Shown here: piece by piece, positions 34,983 through 44,844 of the stretch | Position numbering within the stretch: the stretch's first letter is position 1 | Layout: every line of letters begins with the position of its first letter | Origin: Calycina herbarum | Taxonomy: Eukaryota > Ascomycota > Leotiomycetes > Helotiales > Pezizellaceae | NCBI GenBank assembly: GCA_001414485.1 | Contig: LLEY01000187.1 | Location: 50,564-114,563, forward strand | Length of the DNA: 64,000 bases | Direction: 5' to 3' | The notes under the pieces: generated by a model | The model's input: the letters and a program-made list of their open reading frames with translations, nothing else | What the model was told of the DNA's origin: nothing | Database searches by the model: none | Position numbers and translations under genes: made by a program

Positions 34983-35948
34983 CTATACCTGTTCTTCATT
35001 TTTTTCAAACCTCACCGCAGAGGACAAACACACTACCCCTCCATTAACATTATCCGTAGCTTCCAGTGTACACACCACGCCAAACGACCTATCCCCAGGA
35101 AGTCGGGGCTGGGGCACTGCCCTTATAACATAATAACTCAACGTTGAAACAGGACTTTTGTATTCCACACTCTGAGAAACAGCCCTCAGATCCACATCAT
35201 GCGAATAAAGCTCCGCACAAACCGCCGCTACCTCACTAATCATCGTAGCCGTTACACCACCATGTGCAACCGCAGGCCAGCCAGCAGTCCCTTTTCCAAA
35301 TCGAATGACGGTTACCACTTCCCCAGTCCATCGATTGAGGAAGGTTCTCCGTAATGCTACCCCTCGGGTACCACCTATTGCTCGCTGTATATATTTGTGT
35401 TCTTTCAATTCGCACGGCTTCCAGTCGGGGCTGTTGGAAAGGGATTGCACTATTGGGAGTCTGTCGAAATTATTCTGGTGTTTTTCTAGTGCCAATCGAT
35501 CTTCTTCTGAGCCGGGTTCTAGTGTGTCCCCTGTGAATGCGAGAGAGGCGACTGTGCCGAAAAGTAAACCGACGAAGAGGAACGAGGCTGCGAATATTGG
35601 TGTGCGCAGAGAGCGCGGTTTCTTTGGTGGAGGTTGTACTGGTATATTGTAGATCTGTGAATCAGGGCCGAGGGATGCTACATTTTGGGAGTCGAGAGGT
35701 TGGAAATATGTCTTGGGAGGAAGTGGAGGGGAGGGAGGAGAATTCGGTGTTTGCGAGTTTGGATTGAAAGGATCTCCGGGCTGGAAATATGTTTTTGGAG
35801 GACTCGAGTATTGTCGTAGCTGACACTGGGGTTGGAGGGGTATTCGCGTGGTAGGTTTGATAGGTTTGGATTGTTTAACTCGCTGTATTGAAGCTATTCG
35901 CGGTTTTGGAGCCGCCGCGAGAATGGAGGTGGGTATTCGGGTTATCAT
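34983..35948 (-). CDS. Hotdog-fold thioesterase with predicted mitochondrial targeting
   Basis: A single exon encodes 321 residues. The N terminus is rich in Arg, Ser and Pro without acids, as in a mitochondrial presequence. It contains two copies of PPKTYFQPxD separated by a Pro/Ser spacer. One membrane helix, FAASFLFVGLLFGTVASLAF, precedes the soluble part. The C-terminal hotdog domain includes GWPAVAHGGVTATMISEVAA, the helix and loop typical of PaaI/THEM4-like thioesterases, then YKSPVSTLSYYVIRAVPQ. It probably hydrolyses acyl-CoAs in mitochondria, facing the matrix or intermembrane space. The substrate is unknown. Confidence 0.78.
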   Translation of the reverse strand: MITRIPTSILAAAPKPRIASIQRVKQSKPIKPTTRIPLQPQCQLRQYSSPPKTYFQPGDPFNPNSQTPNSPPSPPLPPKTYFQPLDSQNVASLGPDSQIYNIPVQPPPKKPRSLRTPIFAASFLFVGLLFGTVASLAFTGDTLEPGSEEDRLALEKHQNNFDRLPIVQSLSNSPDWKPCELKEHKYIQRAIGGTRGVALRRTFLNRWTGEVVTVIRFGKGTAGWPAVAHGGVTATMISEVAAVCAELYSHDVDLRAVSQSVEYKSPVSTLSYYVIRAVPQPRLPGDRSFGVVCTLEATDNVNGGVVCLSSAVRFEKNEEQV

Positions 35949-36288
35949 CGTATTGGGGGACTTTTGTGTTAGGAGGGGAAGAGGGTTTTGTGTTGAATCT
36001 TTTGAAGCTTTGAGTGCTCCGGGATGTGAGCCTCGGCGACCAGGCTGTCACAGACAGCTGCGATAAGCTCTCTAAATCAAAAAGAAATCAAAAAACTCAA
36101 CGCAGACCACAAAACACCCAATTACTCTAGAGAATTCTCTGGAATTGTTGTAACAGCTGTATGGTCGCTATGCCATCGCTAGTAAGATAATACTCGAGCA
36201 ACTTCCGCCATGCCATCCCTCCTACCACAATAACATCTCCCTCCCCGAGCACCTCGACATTCGGAAGAGCTCTCCAATCTCCATCGCG
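35949..36288. other. Divergent promoter region
   Basis: 340 bases shared by the thioesterase and the ArsH-like gene. No clear motif is seen. Confidence 0.4.
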
Positions 36289-38275
36289 ATGGCTTCGCAA
36301 CTCTTTCCTCGGCGAATGGCATACATCGCTTCTAAGAGGGCTATCGCTACGGATTATGGCATGCCATTGCCTATCACAATTGTCCGCTATGGCAGAGGCT
36401 TTCGAACACTAGCTGAATTCCCCAAACTTCCTATTCCGCGAAGTGGTATTCCAAGACAAATTGCCGAGAAATACCAACCATTCTTGCTACATCCACGGGT
36501 CGAATCATCGGATTGGATTTCCGAATTGCAGTTGGAAGTTGTTGCCACAATGGTAGAAAAGTCCATGGAAGAAGACCACAGGCGGAAGAAGGTACTAGTT
36601 GTATTTGACAGCAAGTATAAACAGTAGGCTTTCTTTCCTCTTTTCTCGTGCGGTAGTAACGCTGACTTCCGCCCCAAGTTCACCTGGAAAGTATGTAGCA
36701 TACGAAGCCTGCCGGCTGCTTCATAAACTCGGCTTTGTTGTACGGGCACTCGATATCGATTCTCTGGAAGATCGTAGGTTGTTGGGGAACAACAAAAAAC
36801 AACAGCCACAGAGTTCTCTCAAACAGAGGTCATCTAAAAATGTATCTGCAGACTCTCCTCCACCTGTTCAAGAAGTTTCAGAAAACGAAACCCAAGATAC
36901 ACTTATCCCAAAACCTCTCGAAAACATGCCCCAAAGCTCACCTGACTACGAATCGCAAAACCATGCTCATCATGGGGCTACTATGCAAGAGTCTACTATT
37001 CAGCATAACCAAGAACCTCAAAATGACTCCAAAGAAATTCATGAGCACGAGGCCCAGAACTCCCGCTTAGAAGAATTATCCCCAGTGGAATCGCAGGCTC
37101 CTCCTGCTACGCAAGAAGCATCCAGCCATGAATTCGAACCCCCCTTTGCTTATATTGAAGATCCTTTCAAGAAGGAACCCAAAGCAATTACCCACTCCAT
37201 ACAAGAACACCCCGAACTCAAAGATCAGGTCCGCCCTGTGGACAGACCACCTGTTCACACCCCGCGTCCTGAAAAAGAATTCTTCGAACTTGTCATGTGG
37301 GCTGATGCACAAATTTGGTGTTTTCCAGAAAAGACAAATGATCTGCTCTCCATTTGCAACAGACACTTCAAAGAAGAAACAAGCCCAGTCCTGCAAGGCC
37401 AACCTGTACCCATCATATACTTCAACGACACCCCTAGCCCGGTATATCAAAGCCATGCTATTCGACATACCATAGGAAAGCATAGAAAACTGGTTCCGAT
37501 TCCCGCACGCACGGATTTGCAGGGAATTCGTGCTCACTTCAGCGAAAGAATGACTGAGTCTGGAATTAGGACCAGATTTGTGGATGCTGTGGAGGATCTC
37601 GCGAAATATACGCTACTGTTATGCAGGAAGAAACATGATTCAATTTTCAAGTATAAGTATAGCACCGAGAAAGCGAAGGCAAAGAAGCATGCGGCAAAAT
37701 CTGCAGCTCTGGCGGGGGTTGCTGAGGGTATGGATGGTAATGAGAAGCCACAAGATGCAAAGAAGATTGTCGAAAAGAAAGAGGCTTTCACAAGACTGCT
37801 AAATATACCGAAAGAAAAGGTCATAATAAGTCCTCGAACGAAAAACGATGCGGTTTCGAAAAGTTTTCAAAGTGAAGAGGTGTCACAAGCTAAGAAGATT
37901 GTTGAAAAGAATGAGGCTTTCGTAAGGTTGCTGGATATACCGGAGGAAAAGGTCATAAGAAGTCCTCGAAAGAAAGAAGATCCGGTGTCAAAAAGTGTGC
38001 AAACAAGTGATGAAGTTTCACAAGAAGCCAAGCTACTCCGGTTGAAAAGGCTGCTGGGGATAGAGGTCGCAAGGGACCAAGCTGCAGAAACCACGTCAGG
38101 AGAAGAAGATGAATCCTCAAAAGATATCCAAAGCACAGAGGATTCGCAAGTTACAGACGAAGTCCGGTTGCAGACTCCACCAGCAGGAGAAGCTGGTGGT
38201 GCAGGGGACTCCCAAGTCCAAGAAGACACCCATACTCCGGTGGATCCTCAAGCTACAGAGAAAACTATGCTGTGA
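36289..38275 (+). CDS. Divergent ArsH-like flavodoxin-fold protein with large insert and C-terminal repeats
   Basis: Two exons (36289-36614 and 36679-38275) give 640 residues. The conserved parts line up in order with fungal ArsH (NADPH-dependent FMN reductase) as I recall it: PFLLHPRVESSDWISELQLE, then VLVVFDSNSPGKYVAYEACR, RALDIDSLE, VMWADAQIWCFPEK, VPIIYFND and VEDLAKYTLLL. Two things are off. The FMN phosphate loop GSLRxRS of ArsH reads DSNSPGK, and the SPEQHG loop reads FPEKTND, so flavin binding is doubtful. Between the RALDIDSLE and VMWADAQ strands sits an insert of about 160 polar residues (Glu, Pro, Ser, Gln). After the fold there is a Lys/Ala-rich helix, then two tandem 44-residue repeats (37757-38023) and a third partial copy. 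Function is unknown; a scaffold role is possible. Confidence 0.6.
37757..38023 (+). repeat. 132-bp (44-residue) tandem repeats in the ArsH-like gene
   Basis: Two full units start at 37757 and 37889. Each encodes AKKIVEKxEAF, RLLxIPxEKVI, SPR and VSKS, ending EVSQ. A third shortened unit (AKLLRLKRLLGIE) follows. The differences are scattered and keep the frame, so the units appear to be under protein-level constraint. Confidence 0.75.
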
Positions 38276-39275
38276 GGCCCACTGGCACGAGCGGGCTCTC
38301 GAGGTGCAGAGAGCGAGGCTGCTAAGCCAAATTCCCTTGACTCTAGAGATTGATCGGATGGCGGGTGCTCCCGAATTTAGATACAAACTTCCCCGCTGTG
38401 GTGAGACGATTTGCACATCGCAACCGATTCATCCATAAGGTTGAAAACAGTTGATAGTCATGTCACGCTCATCTCAGAAGTGTTGCTGGGGAATGTAAGA
38501 ACATTGTTTTTGGTATATGTACTCAGTCAATATGTATTATCTATCGCTATGTCTTCGGTCCATGTTTTTTTCTCTTCTTGAACTTTGTTTGATGGTTTGA
38601 AGATATTTGTCTTTGCTTGAGCCCCCTATTGGCCCTTGGAAAAGCGGTGCTTAGATTTCGGAGACAGACTCCAAGCGGTGTTTCCACACTTGCGCCAGTG
38701 GGTTGGGACACCTCTCTCTCTCTTCGAAGGCATTGTTCCCTTCAATGAGCGGGGTTCAAAGCCAAATTGGGATGTAAGCCTACTTTTTGGTGATGTTTGC
38801 TTGCTTCGTGGTTACATGTAGGAGATGCGAGTCTGGGGGGGATGTCCTACACCAAGTGGTTCCATGAATCGAGTTGATTCCAAGATCATCGAAGTATCGT
38901 TTTGGAGAATTAAGAGTTGTTGTTATCATTCAAGTCTAGTAGTGGACTCGAATATCCCTCTTTTTACTCTACTATCGTCGATCAGCCTGTGCTATATACA
39001 TAAAACCGTTCGGGTATTAGGTCTGGATGCGAGAATTCTTGTTAAAGTTTTGTTGGGGCAAATTTAGCCATTATTTTGTACGAGGAACACCAGATCCGAG
39101 ATGGCGAAGTGCCACGAAAACGTTCAGCAAGTGCAACAATTCTTTCCATGCGGGCGATGCGGTGTGGACCTGTGATGTGATACTACCCCCTATAGACGTA
39201 AGTAACGCCAAGACTCCGTCAACAAGGCAGTTTACTTTTCTTATCCAAAGTACATTCTACTCAGATTGATTTTTT
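38276..39275. other. Intergenic, no gene seen
   Basis: 1 kb with only short frames lacking family features. Confidence 0.4.
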
Positions 39276-41895
39276 ATGGTGCATTCATTACTTGCGACTC
39301 AAATGGATCACCCCAAACCAGCGAGCGGCGACATCAATGTTCACGGCTTCTCAGCGGCGGGGGGAGAAGGTAACGGCGAGCGCGGTGGGGATGGCATTCT
39401 GAATATTACCGCGGAGGGACTGTCCGAAAATGAGTCTGGAGATCCGGGGGAAGGAACTGAGCATGGAATTTCGAAAACTTCATCTACCGATGCAATTGCC
39501 TGCGGACGAGATACAATTCCTCCTTCTGACCAAGTTTATGAACAACCCCAGCATTTACTCCAACAAGCCAGTAGTGCAGGTGGCGAGCGAGACGACGACT
39601 CTATTCTGGGAGTTCCGAGGGAAATGGTCGAGGAGATGATGAAAGTGTGGAGCAAAGTTCTGATATAGAGCTTGAAAGTCCAAAATCGAAACACAGCCTG
39701 GGTTGGATCGGACATAGAACTTGAACTTGGGAAGCCTGTCAAGAAGCCCTCGGGCTTGATTTCAGGAAATGCGCTGCACCCTTTCCAGGGGCTGGATGTT
39801 CGAACGATAGCGCAGAAATCGCTCGATACATGGTAGGGCTGCTTCATTATTCCGGTATAGCCCGCCCGAGTCTGGCGCCAGCCAACAATTATGGATATCC
39901 ACCTGGCCAAAAGCCATGGCTGGGTGAGCCAGTTGAGGCCATGAGCAATGAAGAGATAGAGAAGGAAGACGCAATGTGGGAACGGAACTAGCCCTCAGAG
40001 TCTAAAATTCCACGAAATCTATGGAGCTTCATGACAAAAACATTACCATTCATGAGGGAAACACCATGGCTAGGGCCAACATCCGAACTTTTGAGATCAC
40101 TCACTCAAATAATGGAGTCCTTATACGAGTCTGGGGGGTGCTTCCCCAGCTCCAAATATGGTCACTGCCATTTGATACTTATCGGGATGCGGATTGATTA
40201 CCACGAGTATCAAAGAGGTAAATGGTCCTTCCAATATCCTCTCGTAGACCGGTATTTGGAAAGCTTGGGTCGAAGGAAGAGAGCCGAAATTCTAATAGAA
40301 TACTTGAAAGCACAAGGGGGGCTTTCTATTGCCGCCCTGCTCAAAAAGTGCTATGAGAGGGGCATTTTTAAACAAACGCTCGAATTGCCTCGAGGCATGT
40401 TTCACTCGTGGAATACATCTCACTCTATTTCTTTGGGCGAGTTGCCCATAACGCTCACGCAGCCTCAGACCCACTCATTAAATTCCTTAATTATAATATC
40501 TATAATACCACTTTTCGACATATGGAATGTTTATCCAACTCCTGAGGGATCTCCTTTGGTCAGCACACCAACCAACGAGTTCCGGGACGTATACGCTCAA
40601 AACGGGCTTTACTCTCATATCAGTCGTTACTGTCACAATGAGCCTCATTATCATGACGCTTCGCCCACCAAATCCACTTCTCAATATTTAATACAGCGCC
40701 TGAACATTTATGGGGAGAATTTAAACGTCAGGGCTGAGCAATGTCGCAGCATCGCAGTCGACCAGCAATTGACAGATGCGGAGCTCGGGGAAGCGGCGTT
40801 CCCAATAAGTGATTTGAAAATAGCTTCATTACAGTCCTTAGGCCAAATTAAGATAGAATGCAAGTCTTCTGTTCATCATTGTACTTCGTCTACTTTATCG
40901 ATTTTTCCTGGACTAATTATTTATACGCAGGGGTCCAGGAATTGAACCACCACTTGCGTCTTCGTGAATGTCGTGGTTAATACTTACTCGACGTGTTCTG
41001 GTTCAATAGCGAATATTCGAGCGGATTGTAATATTTTTTTGAAACTACCTGGTGTACTTTGAGCGGAATCTGACAAACCTATTAGGGCGAGAAGAGACCT
41101 TATGTGGGAAGAAGTGACGGAAACTTGGACCATCTTATTTGGCTTTGACGCCAGCAGTTCGAGGGACAGAGAAGCATTTCTCGCCGCTTACAATGCGATA
41201 GACTCGCCTACGTGGTATTGTTGTATTCCCGAAAATCGGAGTTTGTCTCAAACCCGAGCTGACAGAACTATTCTACAACTACTGGTAGAGATTAAGTTCT
41301 CAGATTGTGGAGATTCGAGAGGTACGTCAGAAAAATGCTTTATGTATGTTTGGATGCCTCACTCACTAAAGCGGTATTAAAGATGCATTAATGAACGAGA
41401 AATTGAAAGACACATGTGGAGACGTAATAGGCCACCTAGGCGCCCATCAAGAGTTCAAAAGGTTACCGAGATTGGTTCCCTACAAGAAGTTTCCAGTATA
41501 TGGAAACAGATTGAGAGAACTTCACGCCTAGTAAGTTACCTTTCGGTATCTTGAAATATACCTGCTAAAAGTAATAGCATGAATAGACAACAACCAAAGG
41601 GACTTCGAGATTTGTGGCGGGATAGACGAAACATAGCTAGTGAGTTTTAATCTCCTCGAAGAATTTCTAGTGGAACTAACAATTATTAGACGTCTGGGCA
41701 TTCTGGCTTGTGGTAATTTTCGGTGGTGTTAGTGTATTTCTTGCTGTTGCCTCTTTGGCTGTGTCTTCCATTCAGGCATGGGCTGCTTTTCATCCTCCTG
41801 GTAATTGGTTCGGGGGGATTTCATATGTTGAGATAACAGGCGTTGGAATTTGGAAAACGTTTACGTCACTTTTATTGTTCTCAAATCTACCTTGA
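39276..41895 (+). pseudogene. Decayed gene of a fungal family of unknown function with C-terminal membrane helix
   Basis: Fragments in several frames read as one gene. A Ser/Gly-rich start lies at 39276-39668. ARYMVGLLHYSGIARPSLAP appears near 39810, followed by a TAG at about 39990. A long frame at 40031-40945 contains VDRYLESLGRRKRAE. A stretch at 40940-41100 reads only through stops. The end is well preserved: TWTILFGFDASSSRDRE, DRTILQLLVEIKFSDCG, then across three short introns RLPRLVPYKKFPVYGNRLRE, QQPKGLRDLWRDRRN and VWAFWLVVIFGGVSVFL. The final pattern (LRDLWRDRRN followed by one membrane helix) is common in hypothetical proteins of filamentous ascomycetes; no function is known. The middle stops argue for a pseudogene, though missed introns could explain some. 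Confidence 0.5.
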
Positions 41896-41993
41896 CCTTG
41901 GATGGGGTCGCGACTGTGATTATAACGGTGGGTAATATGAGATTGTTTCATTTCTTACTGTCTTTGTTCACTTATTTTACAGGATGCAACTCC

Positions 41994-44053
41994 TTAGCAT
42001 ACACTCCTATGAACACCTTGACTCATAGGATTCTTTCCACCTCTTCCTTGGCCCTTTTTGTTGCCATGCTCCCCAGAACTTGAATGCATCTTCTCAGCAC
42101 TTGCATGGCCCTTACTCAAGATACTCAAATCAGTCTCGTCGTTATCCTATCAAAAGCGCGTTAGCGAAATCACTCCCCGGACACGATATTTGGACGCGGG
42201 AATCGAAATGAACTCACAATCAAACTCTGCGTTGTGTCACAGATATCCGAAATCAACCTATCCAAAAGATCCAAACTCATACTCTCTCTAACCACCACTC
42301 TCAAAATCTCAAGCTTATCCTCGCTAGGCGGCAGTGGATAATTGGGAATTATGTACTGTTTCGCTCGCAATAAGTTACTGATATTCACTTGTTTGATGTG
42401 TGGGAATTCTTTTTTGAAATCATCACTGAAGCGGAATGCCACGACTGGAAGTCCAGCGTTGTAATCCGCGGATGTTTCATCCTCGGCTTCGTAGACTGGA
42501 TCCTTAGGATTGAACGAATGAACTCCCTTTTTGCGATGGATGGAGGAGACACAAGTATACCAGCCTGTTGCTTCGAGGGATTTGGAAAGGAGTCGAGCAT
42601 TTGCGAGGCAGCTTTCCATGACTGAGCGGTAGCCATTGAAACCAAGATGGACAAGGTTGTAGTATTGAGCGATGACTTGTGCTCCAGGCCGTGAGAAGTT
42701 GAGTGTGTAGGATTCTTCTGTTCCTCCAAGATAATGCTAATGATGTGTTAGCAACGGCCTACATAATAATTAAAGTCGTGTTCCTCACAAGTTCAAAGAT
42801 CAAATATTTTGGAAGATAAGACTCGTCTCTCCAAATAATCCATCCGACACCAGCATAAACGAGACCGAACTTGTGACCAGACACATTGATAGACTTCACA
42901 CGAGGAAGTTGAAAATCCCATTTCGGTCCTCCAGCTTGAGCATTAGTAAAAGGAGCAACAAAAGCACCAGAAGCACCATCAACATGGATAGGAATATCAA
43001 CCCCAGTCTCCTTCTCGTAAGCATCCAAGATATTGCTTATCTCTTCAACTGGCTCGTAATGACCGGTATAAGTACTTCCAAGAATTACGAAAACACCGAT
43101 AGTGTTCTCATCGATGTTCTTTTTCACCAGCTCCGGATCGAGCCTGAATTCGCTTTTCTCCGATACCGGTAGTATACGAGCTTCGACCTCAAAGTAGCGA
43201 GCGAACTTTTCAAGTGCTACTTGCGCATTTGCTCCCATGATGATATTGGGTTTGGATTTATCTTTTCCTTCGGCGTCACGTTTTTCTTGCCAGCGACGTT
43301 TCATTGCTAGGCCACCGAGATGAATGGCTTCAGACGAACCAGTTGTTGCTGAGCCGATTGCTTTCTCTCCCTTCTGGACACCCCAAAGGTGGGCAAGGAT
43401 GCTGATGCATCGTGCGTGTATTCTGATTGACTTGTTTAGTTTTGATCCTGTAGATGTCAAAGGACTTTGGAGCCTTACTGCATCATTGCTGGATATTCAT
43501 CTGCATCGCTCTATGTTCGAGATTAATAAAGTTCTTTGGGTAAGTTATGATTATTATCTACCATACCATGTTTTTAGCGATGTTTTCAAACATCAGTTTC
43601 TGAGCATTTTCTTCCATGTACGTGCCACTACGGTAAAATCAGCGTTTGCACTTCTTTTTCGTTTATCCAAGGGAAATGGTGAGTATATCTTACACGAAAC
43701 TGCAGAAAGGTTAGCTGATACTCAAAAAAGACCCATTGATGATCACAAACCTAGCCAAATTTAAGTTTGGAATTCCATCAAGATCCAATTCATCTTTTAT
43801 CATTTGATGGACGGCATCGGCGGGTGCTCCTTCTTCGCCTATCTTGAATTTCGGGATCTCCTGTTTACTAGCAAATCGGGTAGAATAGGGGGTCACTGAA
43901 GAAGTTCCTCCTTTGGTGTGTTTATGGTGTCGACCCGCTTCTTTCATGTGCATGTGAGAAAGGTTTTCGATAAGTTCATCGGGGTCAACCTAGAGATGTC
44001 AGCTATTGGCCGAGATTGTAGGATAGGGAACTTACGTGTCGGGCGAGAGACAT
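41994..44053 (-). CDS. Glutamate decarboxylase, with a 6-nt microexon
   Basis: Eight exons give 553 residues: 44053-44036, 43989-43751, 43699-43694, 43627-43567, 43510-43479, 43422-42789, 42736-42218 and 42146-41994. All phases close. The third exon is only six bases (TTTCGT), needed to make the conserved LNLASFVGTYMEENAQKLM. It is flanked by CAG and GTAAGA. PLP-enzyme features follow: PAMMQIHARCISILAHLWG, SEAIHLGGLAMKRRW, HVDGASGAFVAPF and VSGHKFGLVYAGVGW with the PLP Lys. The last exon adds the polar tail ending GVHRSVC. The enzyme makes GABA from glutamate in the cytosol, feeding the GABA shunt and acid or oxidative stress tolerance. It lies tail to tail with the decayed gene. Confidence 0.94.
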
Positions 44054-44844
44054 GTTGGGTGGTACTGTTTGGGGAAGATAGGTAAACTGAAGGGATAATT
44101 TGGAGAGTTGATAGCAATATTTTATTGTTTGTTTTGTACAGGAATGTAAGCTGTATTCGCTGGTGTCTTACTACGTATGACGACACCTGAAATTCACCAG
44201 TAGCCGTTTTTCCCGTGGGACTCCACCCAACCACGAAATCTAGAACTTCTACATGTTTTATCATTGGCTATCAATATTTCCTATCGATCCCAAGTGGAGT
44301 TTCCATGTTTTATTCTGGGAAGCCAAGACGTAATGGTCCCTAGGGCTGCAGGCTGGAAAAGCTTGATTTGCGTCTCCACAGTCGCCCGGGTTTTATCCGT
44401 GGTTTCCGTCATCGTTCAGTAAGAAAAGTAAGCATTACTCTACGATCACCCATTTCTCATTAGTCGAGAAGATTTCGAATACTTATTTCTCATTCTCCTA
44501 AAGCTTCTCAAACAATACTGTTGCTTAACCTACACAACTATACACAATCATGGTCAAAGTAGGCGTTTGCAGAGTAATGTCTTTCATCCGGTACTGCCTT
44601 CCAATAAAACCACGATTGCAAATATAAGCTAAATGTAGTGTTAGAAATTAGTAGCTTTTAAGGAATTGGCAGAATTTCTTTTCAGATTTTCAAGGTACTA
44701 GCTCAAGAAGGGCTTTTGTGTGGTTGGCACGGGCCGGTGTTTGATTTGGCCTACTTTCGCACTCCATCACTATAAAAAGGGGCTAGCAAACTTGATTCCT
44801 GTGTTCAAGTTCTTCCGAGGTAAGTTTTTCTCTTCCAGTTCTCG
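44054..44844. other. Spacer with a fold-back element
   Basis: 5' flank of glutamate decarboxylase and 3' flank of the MFS gene. It contains the small repeat at 44465-44510. No gene is seen. Confidence 0.4.
44465..44510. repeat. Fold-back element, diverged copy
   Basis: CGAGAAGATTT at the left and CATTCTCCTAAAGCTTCTC at the right match the arms of the copies at 9544-9601 and 45915-45972. CATTCTCCTAAA is identical to the ferric reductase copy. The inverted pairing is weaker here. Confidence 0.45.

Noticed and set aside
41523..41590. Stop created at an exon junction in the decayed gene's C-terminal part
   Set aside because: An alternative AG acceptor ten bases upstream gives YMNRQQPKGL without a stop.
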